Shown: positions 45,001-54,190 of the stretch, piece after piece
Numbering within the stretch: position 1 is the first letter of the stretch
Layout of the letters: each line of letters starts with the position of its first letter
Source of the DNA: Coprobacillus sp. CAG:698
Lineage (GTDB): Bacteria > Bacillota_I > Bacilli_A > ML615J-28 > CAG-698
Direction: 5' to 3'
DNA: 64,000 bases
Assembly (NCBI GenBank): GCA_000431235.1
Contig: HF988734.1
Span: 286,513 to 350,512 of the forward strand
Program-made: the position numbers and the translations under genes
The notes under the pieces: model-generated
The model's database searches: none
Seen by the model: the letters and a program-made list of their open reading frames with translations, nothing else
Told to the model about the DNA's origin: nothing

Positions 45001-46214
45001 GTAAACAAATTGCCACTCTTGAGGAATTACAAAAAATTAATGATTTCCCAAATGGTAATTATGTGCTTACACAAGACATAATCGCTAGATCAAAAGAAGA
45101 ATTAAACTATATTGAATGGAACCCATTAGGAAGTACTTCAAATATAGGCTTTACAGGAACATTTAATGGAAACGGACATGTTATTGCCTTTAATTCAATC
45201 GTAACAACTGATTTGCAGTATGGATTATTTAGTGAAATTAATGGTACGGTTTATAATTTATATACAAATATTAGCTTCTGGTTAACTGGAGAAGTTAAAT
45301 CAAAAGCAATTGGTTCTGTAGCTAATAAAGTTGGTCAAAACGGAAAAGTAATAGATTGTACATTTATGAATAGTACAAATCTAAAAATAAAAGCAATGCA
45401 AGATATTTCCGTTGCGGGTATTATTGGCGAAAACTATGGAACAATCGATGGTTTAATGGCTGGAACTAATGGTTCAATTGAAGTTGAAAATGATTACTCG
45501 TGTAATATTGGAAATATAATTGGAACTAACTATGGAATAGCAAGCAATCTAGCAAATACTGGTCGTATCGGATCGTTGTTAGTTTCAATGACAAGAAGTG
45601 CAAGTTGTAACATCGGTACACTTGCTGGAAGCAATAAAGGTATAATTACAAATAGTTTTTCAGAACGTGATACAGCTATTAACCTTTCAAGAGGCGATAA
45701 CAACTACATAAAAAATTCAATAAATGTTGGAGGTTTAGTTGGAATAAATACAGGAACTATTAGCAACTGTACAGTTTATGCAACTGATTTAGATTTATCG
45801 ATATCAAATATAACTCTTACAAAAGCAGATTTGATGGTTGTAATAACTAAAGATAATGATTATAAGTGTTATCAAGTTTATGAGTTTGATAAAGATAATC
45901 AAGGAGGATTATGGATTTTACAATACATAGTCTATGCTGATGAAAATGCAGAGAAATCAAGTTCTCAGATTTGTCCAGAATATTTACCATCTGAATTTAA
46001 ACAAATTAATCAAGTTGCTGCTTCCAAATTATTTAGTTTTGAAAATGTCATAAGTTATGAAAAAGTATGTACAAATAGTGGTAAAGTAGAAAATGTTAAT
46101 AGCATAGATTATTCTGCTAAAGGAAACATTGAAGAAATAGTAGCTAATTGTTATTTTAATGAATTAAAATGGAATTATATGTTTGATTTATTTGAAAACA
46201 ATTACACCAAGTAA
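39087..46214 (+). CDS. Giant lipoprotein with InlB B-repeats and GLUG-like motifs
   Basis: This 2375-residue protein starts with a lipoprotein-type signal (membrane helix ending MFFLSCKDPN, Cys28 the likely lipid anchor). Two InlB B-repeats follow (VTYETNGGKAILKSVVDKGD to GWFYDENF, and a second to residue 170), with further B-type repeats (KIT/VKFxxGxG, GWxxxxx) along residues 1300-1960. Residues 590-800 form a Gly- and aromatic-rich beta-type core shared with the next giant. Near residues 2020-2230, GLUG-like repeats occur (GTFNGNGHVIAF, GIIGENYGTIDG). It is surface exposed and perhaps an adhesin. A consensus promoter and AAGGAG suggest high expression. Confidence 0.88.
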   Translation: MMKSKRRFISYVFMTLLLAICTMFFLSCKDPNKENREQVSVTYETNGGKAILKSVVDKGDTIVLPIPSYEGKEFMGWFYDENFNSKTNDRITVELDIILYAKWGVYLNFDTYGGVECTSKLYNLGDKIGALQTTYKDGYIFMGWFYDDKYTNKVYENDVINNKTTIHAYFSNEASGTIKRIESVKNVSSNPSIVLNSKAVLNNSNVNEYVRMENSSGKVIEVMIKPGEINGEYIFEPFESLIPGEIYFIKSLNSSNKFTRVDESQLDEADEVSLTIYREEKQIIEKKETTHVLNSYVMDYQEGVYTFLDNGLEKDVNRLIIKKDINIEFKEGLIITIGKSSEESVEDYICKIIASKIEKMQFVVGDSILEDEFWVLDVVTPNVDDIYDDLDVFCTRKVELEDYIDLSSEEIIDNISKNKGVTRLKNSITSAIPYTPTMEEYMKGFSDEASKEAFLLSLSSFSFNRPIVKISIRGTELAFSIKLSGELKIKNFKLEITIEIENQTSIDYSFSITKSGKVTLNPLLWFYTNLQVNLSNDFSIKINAEVSFGEKDNVNEIKNTVDISNEIKEILGESKEGYNKLSESLTGSPFFDEDGSELDYVDIFNIPLGKIPVPVPIVSFQIDFSVVGSIGAKAGLYIDFSHHYVESTTLTNGEANENGKPSMYKEFKFNRVTTRSEIDLSITLKGQIGFRCGLEAKFSLSVLGFNDVASVYVAFRFGPYIEISGLVSFRYTYDAVKKISATQIQGGIYLEVGLFVNAKLGTHFLKFDINIDLFDHKIALYDVGERLIPLEFEEKENGPDNPYQIFKRYSGVATSKLMMRYIDITTGEKVVDRANNNKYGYSYEYDIEFVDVPDYQTDDYQDYVTLNYGCQTVISRNFMLKSLKFVVRITLKPKQGVLTTGVSRIVYMEYYNEKGRDLIESTQIFANSYNNPLGSKHYEEIQKTNVIEGEYVTPPPLSVYDLPIRQGYYLDIDDLWEKYYPGIGKVDENWDGKFPKITYDNTNRGVLYRLKWKVKTYNLKLYTPIYESSESIKDNELIGEYEMKYVPYLRAFIINTNELIINSYPGKRFIEFRASNGLTLFNNIFSLNNKQGFYKDFGFEDGQYLIMRVDESLNTYINDFKDMEKELCMYATYEDTNTFKETYVLRTDSIERVSVTYKPFDYQHKDIRPLPPTEYEIGKTFMWKGNEYIITGYQDLNPSLENIDNCRYINVKDMPNVTKDRIYYVLFERNNYDSIPIHYIYVYANGVLVGSYGVKEGEPINYELVKINISDSVIIGGLVGCPSWKVMDEICESATVTWPDSLPSQMPKNDIKCNVTCEYTLKNHTVKFVIDEKYSFAGDLDITTENGNKVYTVYGRPWVQGANNEDAYYSMPLVNNYFDNYTKKYYVFEGWVNEDGDYYPINVSKAFVKSEIYTPVFTEKVVPVTIQFINYTSYGYEYYYKVIQGNYYGKTLDEVIKNEGIDNPSRLDESNKYTYKFNNWGVNSKEYVIGTENDIDGNVKTTLIFRAYYDEEKAIHKITFDAGEGKFANGSNKMVVQGAFDEIIDFSNLIPQDYKNSMGTFVFAFWTERLYSAEHKIDTYNFLIGTEDKTYYAYYNLNPATITLTFKGQVETEKEDGTGVVYFNNNLQETTLTVSQKYGTYYYINASMFAVDSKSKTFKPDYLRWIVNGKEYISEFYNDNYMACIPFDNDATVEIVFKKPVPKNINITFVSGGYCYELSGEKIEDVYCNGYMSGFRTVANLNMEYGSQMEVPSVSYYNSKNYVFSHFEAVKETETGEKIIKKVYPGEIIIFDENCDYYGVYVHDTNKDIIISLYAEEHYSVAEENSEYTSGLYLFKDNSSFKQISGKYGDLINLEFEPVCKGMIFTGWTVTGKDFISKEDFNAMQFTEKETYYAVYKRDENTKYTVTLNAANGRFDDNSYKKIAEVNYGKLAATLPIPNPDQEELIFSHYEDESGNIITSISESIELFAIYGKQIATLEELQKINDFPNGNYVLTQDIIARSKEELNYIEWNPLGSTSNIGFTGTFNGNGHVIAFNSIVTTDLQYGLFSEINGTVYNLYTNISFWLTGEVKSKAIGSVANKVGQNGKVIDCTFMNSTNLKIKAMQDISVAGIIGENYGTIDGLMAGTNGSIEVENDYSCNIGNIIGTNYGIASNLANTGRIGSLLVSMTRSASCNIGTLAGSNKGIITNSFSERDTAINLSRGDNNYIKNSINVGGLVGINTGTISNCTVYATDLDLSISNITLTKADLMVVITKDNDYKCYQVYEFDKDNQGGLWILQYIVYADENAEKSSSQICPEYLPSEFKQINQVAASKLFSFENVISYEKVCTNSGKVENVNSIDYSAKGNIEEIVANCYFNELKWNYMFDLFENNYTK

Positions 46215-46218
46215 ACAT

Positions 46219-46260
46219 AAAGGTTTTATGTGAGATTTTAGTCTCATATGAAACCTTTTT
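46219..46260 (+). terminator. Terminator of the first giant gene
   Basis: AAAGGTTT with GTGAGA pairs with TCTCAT and AAACCTTT, followed by TTTC. Confidence 0.85.
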
Positions 46261-46274
46261 CTTATAAAAAATAA

Positions 46275-46303
46275 TTGCTTTAGAATGTAAACTATGTTAT
46301 AAT
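46275..46303 (+). promoter_or_regulatory. Promoter of the second giant surface protein
   Basis: TTGCTT at 46275 and TATAAT at 46298 have a 17-base spacer. Confidence 0.75.
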
Positions 46304-46341
46304 TAGGTTGCAACCCAAATATATATTTACAGGAGGATAAA

Positions 46342-49300
46342 ATGAAGAATAATTTAATTCGTATTATTTCTATCGTTGTTGCAACATTGATTGTTATTGC
46401 TTTAGGAACAGTTATTGTATGTAAGATTACTGAACCTAAGGGCGATAAAGTAACAATTACATTTGAAACAGGTGATGGAAGTTCAGTTGACCCTATTGAA
46501 ATAAACAAAGGTGAAAAACTGGAGAAAGTACCGCAGTCTTTTTTTGCAGGACATTCATTTATTGGCTGGTTTGAGGATGAGGGAAAAACTAAAAAATTTA
46601 ATAAAGAAGAAACAATTGAAACTGACAAAACATTATATGCTGATTTCATCGGGCAGATAAATGACTGGTCAGCAGATAATTACAATAAATATTATGATGA
46701 AAATTGTGAACCTGATAAAAAAGTAACAATTATTAGTGACAAAAAAATAACTAAACAAGAATTTTTGATGAGTGTAAATATAGAAGCTGTAACAGGCTTG
46801 CTACCTGATACATTAGATGTTGAAATAGACAAGAATGAATATACAATTATTCCTGGTGAAACTAAATATACGCCTGGTAAAGTTTACAAAATAACTGTTA
46901 CTAGTGGATTAAGATTTAAAGATTTAAAATCTTGCGTTAATGAGTATTCTTTTAGAATTTATAAAGAGGAAATTGAAAACGTAAAACTTGATGAGAAAAT
47001 TAAATATATTCTTTCAAGTGATGTAAAACTTGTTGATGAGAATAATACTAGTGATGAAGAGCAAACTTCTAAAAGTTTAAATCATAATTTTATAATCAAA
47101 AAGAATGTAGCTAGAGAAGAAAAAATTGCTAAAGATGATATTCTTTGCATTAGTGAAAAGAAAGAATTTGACCCTGAGATATCTTTATTCGTGAAAGTTT
47201 TAGATGTAACTGAACTAGAAGAAAGTTATTATTTAAGTACGGTTGAAGCTCCAATAGAAGATGTTTTTAGTGAAATAGATGTTAACTTTGAAAAAACTTT
47301 TGATCCTAGTGAATTAATCAAAAATCTAAATACTAAAGAAATGGAAAAGACAATTCTTGAGGGTGAAGGTTTTAAAAAGATGACAACCTTAATAGCTGGT
47401 TCTGTGCTAACAAATAAAACTGTTAGAAGAAATTTAAGCACATCACCTGACTTCACTGAAAATGCATATGTTAATGAGGATTCATTATTATCTCTTTCTG
47501 CTGAGTTAGCTGAAGGTGCAACAGCAACTATTGGTATTGGTACTGGATTTAATCCCAACTTTGATAAGGCTTATGAAAATGAGTTTTTAGTATTAACATT
47601 TACATTTAATTATGAAACTACAATAAAGAATAAAGTTGATATTTCTGTTGAACTTGTATTTACACAATATCTAGCTCTTTCTATGCAAGGATATATGGAT
47701 TATTGCTTATCATTATTTAAAAAGAAATGGTTAGAGTTTGAGTATGCTTTAAATATATATTCACAAACTGATTTAGATTTAACCGTTTTAATTAGAAGTG
47801 CTAACAAAAAAGAAGATGAATATACAGATATATCTGAAGAAATAAAGAATAGATTATCACAAAAAGAAGACGAAGATGATAGTAATAATGTTGCCAAAAT
47901 GTTAAATGATATGTTAGAAAGTGAAAATGGAGATATAGATTTATTTAGAGGTAAAATCTTAAAAGTTGAAGTTCCTGTAATTCCAATTCTTCCTGTCTTA
48001 CAAGTTAATTTTGATTTAGATTTTGTTGTTAAGGTTAACTTTGCTATAGCTTTAAATGCGGATGCGTCAGTACTACAAGCAACACAAGTAGGAGCTTTTG
48101 GAGATACACGAAATGGTAATATTGGGGCAATTCAACACAAATTACCTGGTGGTGATCAGTACTCTATTGAATTATCAGCCTGTGGATATTTAGGTCTCAA
48201 AGCTGGATTTGAAGGTGGACTCACAATATCATTTTATAAAACATCATACTTTGGAAAGGTTGGTTTATTTGTTTTTGTAGGACCATATATAGATATGTAT
48301 GGATTTGCCAAAGTATCTCTTTCTAAAGTAGGAAAGTACGAAGAATTAGGTAAATATATATCAGCTTCGGTAGTTGGTGGATACTATATAGAGATTGGTA
48401 TGAATATAGAAATATCTCTAGAAGCCCGATCTGATTTCTTTAAAACAAAGATTGGAGCAAAACTAGTAGATGAAAAAATAGAGTTATTCTCGTTTGGAAA
48501 TAAAGAAGTCTTATTACAAGTAAATTCAAAAGATGAAGAAACTGTGCATATGATTGATTCATCAGGTAGTCAAAAGACATCACTTGACTATAGAGAACTT
48601 ATTGACGTTAATGGTGAATACATAAATATCACAACTGGAAAAACAGTAACAAAATCTATTGATTGGACTAAGTTCTATTTGTCATTTTCAAATTCTCGAT
48701 TTACATATGATCAAAGTAAAGGATTAATATACTATGATCGTAGCAAGAATGGTGGTTTAGTAACTGATGAATGCGTTATGACTTACTATTATGCAGGCCC
48801 ATGTTTACAATTTAATTTGAATTCGTTAAAATCAGCTGATCGCTATCCAGCTGGAACAATTAAATTAATTTGGGCGGATACAAGAGAAGTAAAAGAAGAA
48901 AATGTTGGCAAACAATTAGATGTAAAAGTACAAGTAATTGTTGATGGCAAAATGCATAGTGAAACAAATTATAAAGTCACTGCTGGAAATAAATTAGGAT
49001 ATGTTCCAACAGGTCTTGATGATAATTACATTGAAGGAACATGGAATATTGATCCACGTACAAAAATAATAACTGAAAATACAACAATTACTTATACAAC
49101 AAAAAAGAAACAAGTATATGTTGCCTTTATATATTACGATGAATCAAGAAAAGTATGGATAACAGAAATTCGTGCCTCATATGTTGGTGAAAAACCTATA
49201 GCACCAGTATTGCCTCAAGAAAAGTATACACACTTTAAAAATTGGAGTGGTGAAAATGGTGTAAACAATATTTTAGGTACAACTTCTTCAAATGATATTT

Positions 49301-52300
49301 CTCCTGCTGTTGTTGCTGAACAAATGAAATATGCTCTACCAGGTGCAGCATTTACTGATGAACCTATTGATAAAGCTTTACTATCATTTGAAAGTGATTC
49401 TTATGGAAATGCTAAAGAAGTAATTAAAACAGCATACTACAAAGATACTCATATATATACAAGATTAATGCATTTATATAAGGCTATATATGAAACGGAA
49501 ACATCTAAAGTAACAATTGTGATGAAAGATGCAAGAGGAAACGAATACACTAATGTATTTGATATAAATAAAGGTGAAACAGTTGATTCAACAGAATTTT
49601 ATTTACTTGTGCCTACAGGCGGTAAAGTAATAGGTTTCTCTTATAATAAAGATAGAAGTGATATGAAACCTCTAAGTGAATTAGAGCCAATAACTGAAGA
49701 TACAACATTTTATACGGTTTATGAATATCAAAAAAATATAGCTAAAATTAAATACTTTGATGGTGTTAATGATAAGTATGAGGTTAGTAAGACACTAGTA
49801 TTAACTGATGTTAAAGTTATTTCTGAAAGTCTTCTAGATGAAGCTTTAGAATCATTAGTAAAAGTCGACGGAGTAGAATATGAATTCTTAGGCTGGTTCT
49901 ATAAGACAGCAAATAATAGTGTTCCTAATATATTTAACGCTAATAAACTAATATTAGAAGATATTGAAATATATCCATCTTATACAAGAAGGTTTAAAGT
50001 TAAATTTGATGCTAATGGTGGAACTTTAGTTGGTGAAGAAGAAGTAGATGTTTTCGAATATAATAAATTCTATCTATCATTGGCTGTTTATGCTAGAAAA
50101 CAATCTAAATATTATAAATATGTTTTTGACTGTTGGAAAGATATTAACACAGGTTTAGAGTATAAAAATGCTGAAGAAATTTATACATTAAGAAAACCTA
50201 CAACATTTGTTGCTCAATATACAAAAACAGAAATTATATATAATTTAACAATTGAAACAGTGTATGGATTATTACCAAATAATCAAAAAGTCGAAAACTA
50301 TCAAGGGGGTTACGATGGTTATGTTGAACTTCTTGAAAAATATAAAGACTATAAACCAAATGATGTAAGAGAAGAACATTCCCTATTAGTTTACAAAGAT
50401 AAATTAGTAGAATATGATTCAACTGGTGAAAATATTATTTCTATATTCTATAATGGCTGGGATAAAGTTATGGATAAACATACTTTAACAGTAAATGCAA
50501 ATGGTGGGAAAGAACTTACTCCTAATGTATTTAAATATGAATATGGAAAAGAAATAAACTTAAGTTTCTTATATACAACAAAAGAAAAGGATGATCGCGG
50601 AACTTACAAATTGAAAGGTTGGAAATCTTCTGATGGAAAAGAATATTTGTTAAATGATAAGTTAACTATTGAAGGCGATACTACCTTAACAGCAATTTGG
50701 GAAGAAGATGTATTAAATGAATATAAAGTATATTATTATGTAAATGATGAATTAGTAGAAACAACTATCTATCATTTGGGTGATGTAATAAATGAATTAC
50801 CTCGACCAGAAAATACAAAAGAATATAAGTTTAGTGGATGGCAATGGTATGATAACGGAAGCGAAATCGAAAAACCTGCAAATATGCCAGCTAGAAACTT
50901 AATTGTAAAAGCAACAACTGAAGACGTATATATAACATATATTTTAGATGGTCAATTATACACTTCGATAAAAGCCAAAGCTAACAATAAAAATCAACTT
51001 ATAGAAAAAGTTGTTAAGAAAGGGTATACAGTGTCTAGTTGGACTACTAGTGATGTAGTTGTAACTGATGGATATTTCGTAATGCCAGAAAAAAATATTA
51101 CTTTCTACGCAACATCACAAGTTAACAAGTATAAGTTATACTATAAACACAATGGCAGTGATTATTTACCAGTTCAAGAAGTTGAATATGGAAAAACAGT
51201 AATACTACCTAATTTGCCAGTTCAAGATGGTGTATTCTATGAATGGTCAAGTGATGACATTGAGTTATTAGGCAGTGGATTTGTAATGCCAGATAAAGAT
51301 GTTACAATAACAACTATATCTTCTTCAGTGAGAAAACACTTAATTTATTATATAAATAATGAGATTGCTGCTTACGAATTAGTAGTACCAGGTAAAAAAA
51401 TAGCTTTATCAGTAGAACAAATGGAAGGTCAATTTAGTGGTTGGTACTCTCAAGATGTAACTATAACAAATGGTGTAATTGAAATGCCAAATGATGATGT
51501 TGCAGTATATGGTTTCTATACTGATGGTGAAATAAAAATTAATTTATATTTAGATAATAACACAACACCAAGTTTAGTTTTATATGCTAATAAGGGTGAA
51601 GTAATCACTAATCCATATTTCGAAGGAAAGAAAATTAGATGTTGGAACATTAACAATGAAATGATCGAAAAAATTGTTATCGATGAAAATCAAACGGGAG
51701 AAATTAATGCATATGCACTTTATGATGGTGAATATAAGGTTTCATATGTTATTACCGATGTTCTAGTAGGTGAATATGTGGATGAATATTATGATGCTAA
51801 TGAAAAAGTATATTTGCAAGATTTACCTAAACTACATTTTGAAAGCTCTTCATTTGATGTCTATGGATGGTATTCAGCTGATGGAATTGAAATTCTTACA
51901 GATGAAAATAATAGAAAGTATTTCATAATGCCAAATCATAATGTAATTTTAAATGCCTCTATTAAAGATCTTACTTCTGAAGGTGGATATTATGCAAGGT
52001 TATATATAGTAACTCCATTTAGTAGTGAAAAGATAATGTATCGTGAATACTATGTATATTCAAATGTTGGACCTGTATATTTTGATATTCCTGAAATTGA
52101 TGGTTGTGTATTTGTTCACTGGCAAGATAAAGATGGTAATATTTATGATGAACATACTGGTTTGTATCTAGATGATATGAATGGTAGTGATCAAGAGTAT
52201 ACACTTATCTATAAGGCAGAAACTCTTCAAATAGCTACATTTAGAATAGATGGTGAAATTTATGCATATAGAACTTTCTATAGTTCAAGTATGCCAAAGA

Positions 52301-52764
52301 TTAGTATTCCTAAACCTGATTTACCAAATGGAAAAGTATTATCACAATGGTTCTCACCATATGCAGTTATCAAAGGTGATGGTTTCTTTTTAACTGATGA
52401 TATGATTGGTAAGGACTTAGTATTTGATGCGTTAACATATAGTATGGAAGGTGAATTTTGGTGTGAATTAGTATTTGAACTAACTGAAGGCGGGGGTCCA
52501 GGCACAAACTTTGTTGCTCGTGATTATGATACTATTACAATTACTAATCTATATGATGGTAAAGAATATAATATAGAAATAGTTGCTAAAGGTATGTGTG
52601 ATGGAGAAGAGATAGAGCTGATAATTAATGAAAATTGCATATCTATAAATGGTAATGTAGTAACTATAAAATTCCCTGATAAGAATAGTTTATCAGCAAG
52701 TGGTGGTGTTCAAGGCGATATACAACTAACAAATTATATTATTAAATTAATTGAAAAGAATTAA
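46342..52764 (+). CDS. Giant membrane-anchored surface protein with InlB B-type repeats
   Basis: This 2140-residue protein opens with an N-terminal membrane helix (IISIVVATLIVIALGTVIVC; the final Cys is not in a clear lipobox). An InlB B-repeat follows (VTITFETGDGSSVDPI to LYADF), then a core with the same beta-type region as the first giant (about 545-740, IPILPVLQVNFDLDFVVKVN). Many B-type repeats occupy residues 1000-2000 (FDANGGT, GWKSSDGKEY, FSGWYSQDV, and MP-x-x-D/N turns). There is no LPxTG motif. It has its own promoter and AGGAGG, and a TetR regulator begins 10 bases after its stop. Confidence 0.88.
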   Translation: MKNNLIRIISIVVATLIVIALGTVIVCKITEPKGDKVTITFETGDGSSVDPIEINKGEKLEKVPQSFFAGHSFIGWFEDEGKTKKFNKEETIETDKTLYADFIGQINDWSADNYNKYYDENCEPDKKVTIISDKKITKQEFLMSVNIEAVTGLLPDTLDVEIDKNEYTIIPGETKYTPGKVYKITVTSGLRFKDLKSCVNEYSFRIYKEEIENVKLDEKIKYILSSDVKLVDENNTSDEEQTSKSLNHNFIIKKNVAREEKIAKDDILCISEKKEFDPEISLFVKVLDVTELEESYYLSTVEAPIEDVFSEIDVNFEKTFDPSELIKNLNTKEMEKTILEGEGFKKMTTLIAGSVLTNKTVRRNLSTSPDFTENAYVNEDSLLSLSAELAEGATATIGIGTGFNPNFDKAYENEFLVLTFTFNYETTIKNKVDISVELVFTQYLALSMQGYMDYCLSLFKKKWLEFEYALNIYSQTDLDLTVLIRSANKKEDEYTDISEEIKNRLSQKEDEDDSNNVAKMLNDMLESENGDIDLFRGKILKVEVPVIPILPVLQVNFDLDFVVKVNFAIALNADASVLQATQVGAFGDTRNGNIGAIQHKLPGGDQYSIELSACGYLGLKAGFEGGLTISFYKTSYFGKVGLFVFVGPYIDMYGFAKVSLSKVGKYEELGKYISASVVGGYYIEIGMNIEISLEARSDFFKTKIGAKLVDEKIELFSFGNKEVLLQVNSKDEETVHMIDSSGSQKTSLDYRELIDVNGEYINITTGKTVTKSIDWTKFYLSFSNSRFTYDQSKGLIYYDRSKNGGLVTDECVMTYYYAGPCLQFNLNSLKSADRYPAGTIKLIWADTREVKEENVGKQLDVKVQVIVDGKMHSETNYKVTAGNKLGYVPTGLDDNYIEGTWNIDPRTKIITENTTITYTTKKKQVYVAFIYYDESRKVWITEIRASYVGEKPIAPVLPQEKYTHFKNWSGENGVNNILGTTSSNDISPAVVAEQMKYALPGAAFTDEPIDKALLSFESDSYGNAKEVIKTAYYKDTHIYTRLMHLYKAIYETETSKVTIVMKDARGNEYTNVFDINKGETVDSTEFYLLVPTGGKVIGFSYNKDRSDMKPLSELEPITEDTTFYTVYEYQKNIAKIKYFDGVNDKYEVSKTLVLTDVKVISESLLDEALESLVKVDGVEYEFLGWFYKTANNSVPNIFNANKLILEDIEIYPSYTRRFKVKFDANGGTLVGEEEVDVFEYNKFYLSLAVYARKQSKYYKYVFDCWKDINTGLEYKNAEEIYTLRKPTTFVAQYTKTEIIYNLTIETVYGLLPNNQKVENYQGGYDGYVELLEKYKDYKPNDVREEHSLLVYKDKLVEYDSTGENIISIFYNGWDKVMDKHTLTVNANGGKELTPNVFKYEYGKEINLSFLYTTKEKDDRGTYKLKGWKSSDGKEYLLNDKLTIEGDTTLTAIWEEDVLNEYKVYYYVNDELVETTIYHLGDVINELPRPENTKEYKFSGWQWYDNGSEIEKPANMPARNLIVKATTEDVYITYILDGQLYTSIKAKANNKNQLIEKVVKKGYTVSSWTTSDVVVTDGYFVMPEKNITFYATSQVNKYKLYYKHNGSDYLPVQEVEYGKTVILPNLPVQDGVFYEWSSDDIELLGSGFVMPDKDVTITTISSSVRKHLIYYINNEIAAYELVVPGKKIALSVEQMEGQFSGWYSQDVTITNGVIEMPNDDVAVYGFYTDGEIKINLYLDNNTTPSLVLYANKGEVITNPYFEGKKIRCWNINNEMIEKIVIDENQTGEINAYALYDGEYKVSYVITDVLVGEYVDEYYDANEKVYLQDLPKLHFESSSFDVYGWYSADGIEILTDENNRKYFIMPNHNVILNASIKDLTSEGGYYARLYIVTPFSSEKIMYREYYVYSNVGPVYFDIPEIDGCVFVHWQDKDGNIYDEHTGLYLDDMNGSDQEYTLIYKAETLQIATFRIDGEIYAYRTFYSSSMPKISIPKPDLPNGKVLSQWFSPYAVIKGDGFFLTDDMIGKDLVFDALTYSMEGEFWCELVFELTEGGGPGTNFVARDYDTITITNLYDGKEYNIEIVAKGMCDGEEIELIINENCISINGNVVTIKFPDKNSLSASGGVQGDIQLTNYIIKLIEKN

Positions 52765-52774
52765 ATGGTGATTT

Positions 52775-53470
52775 ATGGAATCAAAGTCAAAAGATGCAAA
52801 ACAAAGAATAATGAATGCATGTGTAAGAATGTTCATTGAAAAAGGTTATAAAAAAACAACTATGCTAGACATAATAAACGAAGCTAATGTATCTGCTGGA
52901 ACTTTTCAAAACATATTTAAAACTAAAGATGGTGTTTTAAGAGAACTAGTAGATGTAATGTTCGAAAAACAATTTGAGATGGCACGTTCATTTATAACTG
53001 AAGATATAGAACCCGTATTATTATATGCATTAGAAACATCAGTTCAATTGACTCTTGCAGAGTTAAACGAAAATTTACGTGAGATATATGTGGAAGCTTA
53101 CACAAATTCTGCTATTTCTGAATATATATGCCAAAAAACTTCATCAGAATTATTTGTTATTTTTGGAAAATATTTGCCGAATTATCAAGAAAGTGATTTT
53201 TATGAAATTGATTTGGGAACTTCAAGTATTATGAGGGGATATATGGCAAGACCTTGTGATAAGTACTTTACACTAAAAAGAAAGTTAATGAGATTTCTAT
53301 ATATGACATTAAGTGCATTTAAGATAAAAGAAGATGTACAAGAAATCACAGTTAATAAAATATTAGAAATAGATATTGTAAAGATTGCTAATGATGTCAT
53401 GAAAAAATTATTTGAAAAGTTAGCAATGGAATTTGAATTTGACTATCACGAAATCAAATTCATAAAATAG
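52775..53470 (+). CDS. TetR/AcrR-family regulator
   Basis: This 231-residue protein has the N-terminal TetR helix-turn-helix at residues 8-55 (AKQRIMNACVRMFIEKGYKK, TMLDIINEANVSAGTFQNIF). The ligand domain is helical and not assignable. It begins 10 bases after the second giant gene without its own promoter, so it is probably made from the same transcript and may control the surface-protein genes. Confidence 0.85.
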   Translation: MESKSKDAKQRIMNACVRMFIEKGYKKTTMLDIINEANVSAGTFQNIFKTKDGVLRELVDVMFEKQFEMARSFITEDIEPVLLYALETSVQLTLAELNENLREIYVEAYTNSAISEYICQKTSSELFVIFGKYLPNYQESDFYEIDLGTSSIMRGYMARPCDKYFTLKRKLMRFLYMTLSAFKIKEDVQEITVNKILEIDIVKIANDVMKKLFEKLAMEFEFDYHEIKFIK

Positions 53471-53476
53471 ATTAAT

Positions 53477-53510
53477 AAAAGGACTTAGATGTTGAATCTA
53501 AGTCCTTTTT
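53477..53510 (+). terminator. Terminator of the giant gene-TetR unit
   Basis: AAAAGGACTTAGAT pairs with ATCTAAGTCCTTTT, followed by T. Confidence 0.9.
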
Positions 53511-53588
53511 GTGTTAGTCGTAGTTGTCTACTTTAAGTAGGTTGATGTTTTTATATAATGATGTATACTGTATATAGAGGTGAGCATA

Positions 53589-54062
53589 TGAATTGATAAA
53601 GAAAAGGTGAGAAGAATTTGGCTTGACACAGGTAGAATTAGGTGAAAAGTTAGGAGTTTCTGAAAAAAACTATTTCCCAATGGGAAACTAAGCGAGATAT
53701 GCCTAATATAGGTATTCTAAAAGATCTATCAAAAGAATTACATATTTCAATTTATGACTTATTAGAAGGACGAATAATCAATAATAATATTTGTGGGAAC
53801 GTAATTATATCTACAGGAAAAGTCAGTATAACAAGCTGTGGTATGAATTTAGTTTCTGAAGAAAGTGAGACTGTATAAGATGTAGTTAAGGTAAGTAGGG
53901 ATGAAATAGGAGTAAACATTTTTCACCTATGATGAAAGATAATTATGTATTATTTATTGCATATGTTACAAATGATAAAATTGATTTTATAAAAATGTAC
54001 CCAGAAGGTGAAAGTAAGATGATTTTCTTGAAAAGAGGGCATGGAATAATATTATTATGATA
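53589..54062 (+). pseudogene. XRE-family regulator, frameshifted
   Basis: An AGGTGAG site precedes an ATG followed at once by stops. The helix-turn-helix is split across frames: LTQVELGEKLGVSEK, then after one extra A (near 53669) TISQWETKRDMPNIGILKDL and LHISIYDLLEG. A further broken part reads DKIDFIKMYPEGESKMIFLK, the C-terminal domain seen in relatives. It is dead. Confidence 0.7.
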
Positions 54063-54139
54063 TAAGAAAAGGACTTTATTGTGAAAAGATTTAAATATTA
54101 TTTATTTTTTAAAATAATTATGATAATATTAAAAAATAC

Positions 54140-54170
54140 TTGACTCTCCCCTAAGGTCATATAATATAAT
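54140..54170 (+). promoter_or_regulatory. MerR-type promoter with 19-bp spacer
   Basis: TTGACT at 54140 and TATAAT at 54165 are 19 bases apart. The spacer begins CTCCCCTAAGG, the form of MerR-family operators, where the regulator twists an over-long spacer. It lies directly before the MerR gene, so autoregulation is likely. Confidence 0.75.
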
Positions 54171-54190
54171 TATTTTGTGAGGTGGTAATT

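Noticed and set aside
46188..46649. Minus-strand frame opposite the start of the second giant gene
   Set aside because: It has no ribosome site, runs across a promoter and terminator of the plus strand, and its composition mirrors the plus-strand gene.
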